Positions 61,736-64,000 of a DNA stretch of 64,000 nt are shown piece after piece; position 1 is the stretch's first letter, and each line of letters begins with the position of its first letter. The DNA comes from CAWFXC01 sp963819735. Its GTDB lineage: Bacteria > Actinomycetota > Acidimicrobiia > IMCC26256 > DASPTH01. The stretch spans positions 186,001 to 250,000 of the forward strand of contig CAWFXC010000002.1 of the NCBI GenBank assembly GCA_963819735.1, in the 5' to 3' direction. The notes beneath the pieces are model-generated. The model was not told the origin of the DNA. It did not search any database and worked only from the letters and a program-made list of their open reading frames with translations. A program made the position numbers and the translations under genes.

Positions 61736-63280
61736 TCAATTGGTGAGTTGGGTGGAACCGTCGTTGCGCAGGAGCAACGGCTTCCCGCCGTAGATCGCGA
61801 TCCCCCGCCAGCGGTCCTTGAACAGCGTGGCCGACGGATTGGTCACCGCCGCGACGCCCGCGGTGTTGCTGACGTTGCCCCACGCGTCGACCACGTAGTA
61901 CCCGAACGCGACGCCGAACGCCGTGACGAGGGTGAGGTCGCGGCCGAGGTCGGCGCCGTAGTACGTGGTGGCGCCGGTGCCGACGGCGCCGGTCGTGGCG
62001 CTGCCGTACTTCGAGACCCCGCCGTAGTTGTCGAGCACGAGGTAGCCCAGGCCGTCGGGCATCACCGCGATCGAGCGGGCGGCATCGAAAGCGGGCCACG
62101 ACGGGCTGCCCAACGCGGCGAGCGGGCCGGTGGCCGCGCTCCCCCACTTGGTGATGGTGCCGTGCAGGTCGACGATCACGTAGCCCTTGCCGTCGGGCGT
62201 GATCGCGATCGACCGCGCGACGTCCTGGCCGGGCACGTACGGGAAGCCGACGCTGCCGAGGTTGGCCGGATCGGCGGCGGAACCGAACTTGTAGACGATG
62301 CCGACCGCGGTGAGTGCGACGTAGCCCTGGCCATCGGGCATCACCGCGATGTCGCGGTACAGGTCGGATCCCGCGATCGGCGGCGAACCGAAGTAGGGCG
62401 CGCCGTTGTACGCGCTGATCTGGCCATTGCCGTTGATCACGTAGGTTCCGCCCGACGGCGTCGTCGCGATGGCGCGCCCGGGTTGGCGCAACCCGACCGG
62501 GCACGGGCCCGCGTCGGTGAGCGGACCGAAGAGCAGGCCGTCGGACGGGCACTGCCCGGGCAGACCGGCCGACGTCAACATCTGGTTGTAGACCTGCAGC
62601 ACCGCGGTCGCGTAGTTCGGGGCGGTCGCCCAGTTGCCGTTCCCCATGTTGTTCCAGAGCGGCGCAGTGCCCTTGGCGAAGTAGTGGTCGAAGTTGTACG
62701 CCGCAGTGGTGGGGTTGCTCCCCCACAGCTCGGGGATCGGTGGGTCGGGGATGTTCGACGTGCGCGACGACGCGTCGGCGTAGTTGCGCAGGAGCTGCAG
62801 CTGACCGCGCACGCCGCTGAGCGCGCTCGAGAACTGGTAGCCGTTACCGCACGAGTCACACGCACCGATACCGGCGAAGTTGTTGTTCGTCGTCCGCACC
62901 TGACCGTTGTCGGGGAAGTTGAACCACGCGGTTTCGACGATCGACTGCGCGAAGGCGATGTCACCGCGCACGTTGTACCGGTTCCCCTCGGTCACGAACA
63001 TGTTGGCGAGATCCGGCAGGGTCGCGCCGGCGGCTCGGTACGCCAGACCCGAATGCGACTGGTAGTACGCGACGAGCTGGTCGGCCGTCAGGCGCGATTG
63101 GCCCAGGATCGGGACCCCGGCTGATCCGGGAGATCCGTCGGATGCGGGTGCGGCGGGAGGCGGCGGTGGGGGCGGCGGAGCGGGCGCAGGCGCGGGCGGG
63201 AGACAGGCGGTGAGCGCGAAGAGCAGCACCAGGAGCAGGGCCGCGGCGGAGAAGGCACGCGTGCGCATATCACGAGTCAT
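61736..63280 (-). CDS. Secreted lipoprotein with glucosaminidase (GH73-type) domain and beta-propeller-like repeats, 514 aa
   Basis: A signal peptide with lipobox LFALTAC is followed by a Pro-run linker. A glucosaminidase-type domain spans about residues 60-230, with AFAQSIVETAWFNFPDNGQV (candidate catalytic Glu) and NNNFAGIGACDSCG. The C-terminal half consists of about five repeats of ~48 residues, each with a core like IAVMPDGLGYLVLDNYGG and a following KYGSA/KFGSA, suggestive of a beta-propeller for cell-wall or surface binding. ATG 63280 or 63268 precede a proper signal; the longer start would place charged residues ahead of it. Probably a peptidoglycan-remodelling enzyme on the outer face of the membrane. 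Confidence 0.8.
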   Translation of the reverse strand: MTRDMRTRAFSAAALLLVLLFALTACLPPAPAPAPPPPPPPPAAPASDGSPGSAGVPILGQSRLTADQLVAYYQSHSGLAYRAAGATLPDLANMFVTEGNRYNVRGDIAFAQSIVETAWFNFPDNGQVRTTNNNFAGIGACDSCGNGYQFSSALSGVRGQLQLLRNYADASSRTSNIPDPPIPELWGSNPTTAAYNFDHYFAKGTAPLWNNMGNGNWATAPNYATAVLQVYNQMLTSAGLPGQCPSDGLLFGPLTDAGPCPVGLRQPGRAIATTPSGGTYVINGNGQISAYNGAPYFGSPPIAGSDLYRDIAVMPDGQGYVALTAVGIVYKFGSAADPANLGSVGFPYVPGQDVARSIAITPDGKGYVIVDLHGTITKWGSAATGPLAALGSPSWPAFDAARSIAVMPDGLGYLVLDNYGGVSKYGSATTGAVGTGATTYYGADLGRDLTLVTAFGVAFGYYVVDAWGNVSNTAGVAAVTNPSATLFKDRWRGIAIYGGKPLLLRNDGSTQLTN

Positions 63281-63420
63281 CGGAGAGCAGGCGGCCCGCA
63301 TTGAGGAGCTTCATGCTACGAGGCACCATTCCGACCGGCGCGAATGCCCCGATTTGACCCCCGAACCCCACCAGAACCCACAGTGGCGATTTCGACGCTT
63401 TCGCTACTGTCGGCCGCGGC

Positions 63421-64000
63421 ATGATCGACGTCATCGACTACCGCGCCGGCAACGCGCCGAGCGTGATGTTCGCCCTCGAGCACCTCGGGCTCCCGGCGCG
63501 GCTCGTGAGCACGCCCGCCGAGGTGGCGTCGTCGTCGCGCGTGATCCTGCCCGGCGTCGGCGCGGCGCGGGCAACGCTCGACTCGCTGGCCGAGCAGGAC
63601 CTCGTCGGCGCACTCACCGAACGGGTGCAGGGCGCGGGCGTGCCGTTCCTGGGGATCTGCATCGGCCTCCAGGTGCTGTTCGACCACAGCGAAGAGGGCG
63701 ACACCGCCGGGCTGGGTTGGGTGCCGGGCTCGGTGCGGCGCTTCCCCGACACCGGCCGGGTCCCGCAGATCGGCTGGAACGCGGTGCGGTTCACCCGGCC
63801 GCACCCCGTAACCGACGCGCTCCCGGCCGACGGCCACTTCTACTTCGTGAACTCCTACTACTGCGCGCCCCGCGACCCCGACGACGCCCTCGGCCTCACC
63901 GAGTACGGCATCGAGTTCTGTTCCGTGGTCGCGCGCGGCAACGTGCTGGCCACCCAGTTCCACGCGGAGAAGAGCGGCGACCTCGGCCTCTCGCTGCTGC
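63421..64000 (+). CDS. hisH: Imidazole glycerol phosphate synthase glutaminase subunit, truncated by window edge
   Basis: Glutamine amidotransferase supplying ammonia to HisF in histidine synthesis. MIDVIDYRAGNAPSVMFAL opens it; the class I glutaminase nucleophile is Cys80 in FLGICIGLQVLFDHS, with the His-Glu pair in VLATQFHAEKSGDLG near the edge. 193 of about 205 residues are present, and the stop lies beyond 64000. ATG 63421 gives the canonical N-terminus. No other his gene is in the window. Confidence 0.94.
   Translation, partial: MIDVIDYRAGNAPSVMFALEHLGLPARLVSTPAEVASSSRVILPGVGAARATLDSLAEQDLVGALTERVQGAGVPFLGICIGLQVLFDHSEEGDTAGLGWVPGSVRRFPDTGRVPQIGWNAVRFTRPHPVTDALPADGHFYFVNSYYCAPRDPDDALGLTEYGIEFCSVVARGNVLATQFHAEKSGDLGLSLL

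Overview
The window looks like chromosomal DNA of a high-GC actinobacterium. The gene families fit the class Acidimicrobiia best, but that placement is an inference from family resemblance. Supporting signs are mycothiol-linked enzymes (an S-(hydroxymethyl)mycothiol dehydrogenase type MDR enzyme and a TIGR03086/mycothiol isomerase-type protein), F420-linked genes (CofC/FbiD, a Ddn-like and an Rv0121-like oxidoreductase), GAAC-N4-GTTC LexA boxes, an ImuA'/ImuB/DnaE2 mutasome, an HU plus lysine-rich H1-like pair, and many GTG starts with 4-base GTGA/ATGA overlaps.

Layout. 1-4.1 kb: cation transport (CtpE-like P-type ATPase cut by the left edge, PhoU/TrkA_C regulator, MgtE-like transporter) around a dienelactone hydrolase. 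4.2-5.0 kb: ArsR-SRPBCC regulator with its operator. 5.1-12.1 kb: SOS mutasome, dnaE2 and imuA'-imuB, each behind a LexA box, with small redox and VOC genes between. 12.1-15.6 kb: rnhB, rpiB, a HAD phosphatase and small proteins. 15.6-23 kb: KimA-type potassium transporter divergent from a KdpD/KdpE-like two-component system translationally coupled to a GH38 alpha-mannosidase. 23-26.6 kb: gpsA, cofC, PIG-L deacetylase. 26.7-27.5 kb: H1-like protein and HU. 28.0-30.7 kb: tRNA-Glu, tRNA-Gln, an IS481-type insertion sequence and gltX. 30.8-35.0 kb: leuB-ilvE-cimA behind a leader peptide and terminator. 35.2-37.1 kb: YceI, greA. 37.1-40.5 kb: hyuA/hyuB. 40.6-47.6 kb: two regulators, a fused ABC exporter, ppa, an MFS exporter. 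47.6-49.7 kb: leuC, leuD. 49.7-52.2 kb: ABC-2 exporter. 53.1-57.3 kb: serA, an aminotransferase, a DEAD-box helicase. 57.6-61.5 kb: a second two-component system, an EEP-family protein, an alcohol dehydrogenase. 61.5-64 kb: a 73-bp tandem repeat, a GH73-type lipoprotein and hisH cut by the right edge.

Functional links: cimA, leuB, leuC and leuD together give the pyruvate/citramalate route to 2-oxobutyrate for isoleucine, with ilvE for the final transamination. The leuB operon leader encodes a 16-residue peptide with a Val-Ile-Val-Ile run before a UUCG-loop terminator, which indicates attenuation by branched-chain amino acids.

Quality note: thirteen single-base frameshifts interrupt otherwise well-conserved genes, among them leuC, ilvE, the aminotransferase and a helicase. 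One per about 5 kb in such genes points to uncorrected sequencing or assembly indels rather than mass gene decay. These genes are annotated as whole CDSs with the shift position given.
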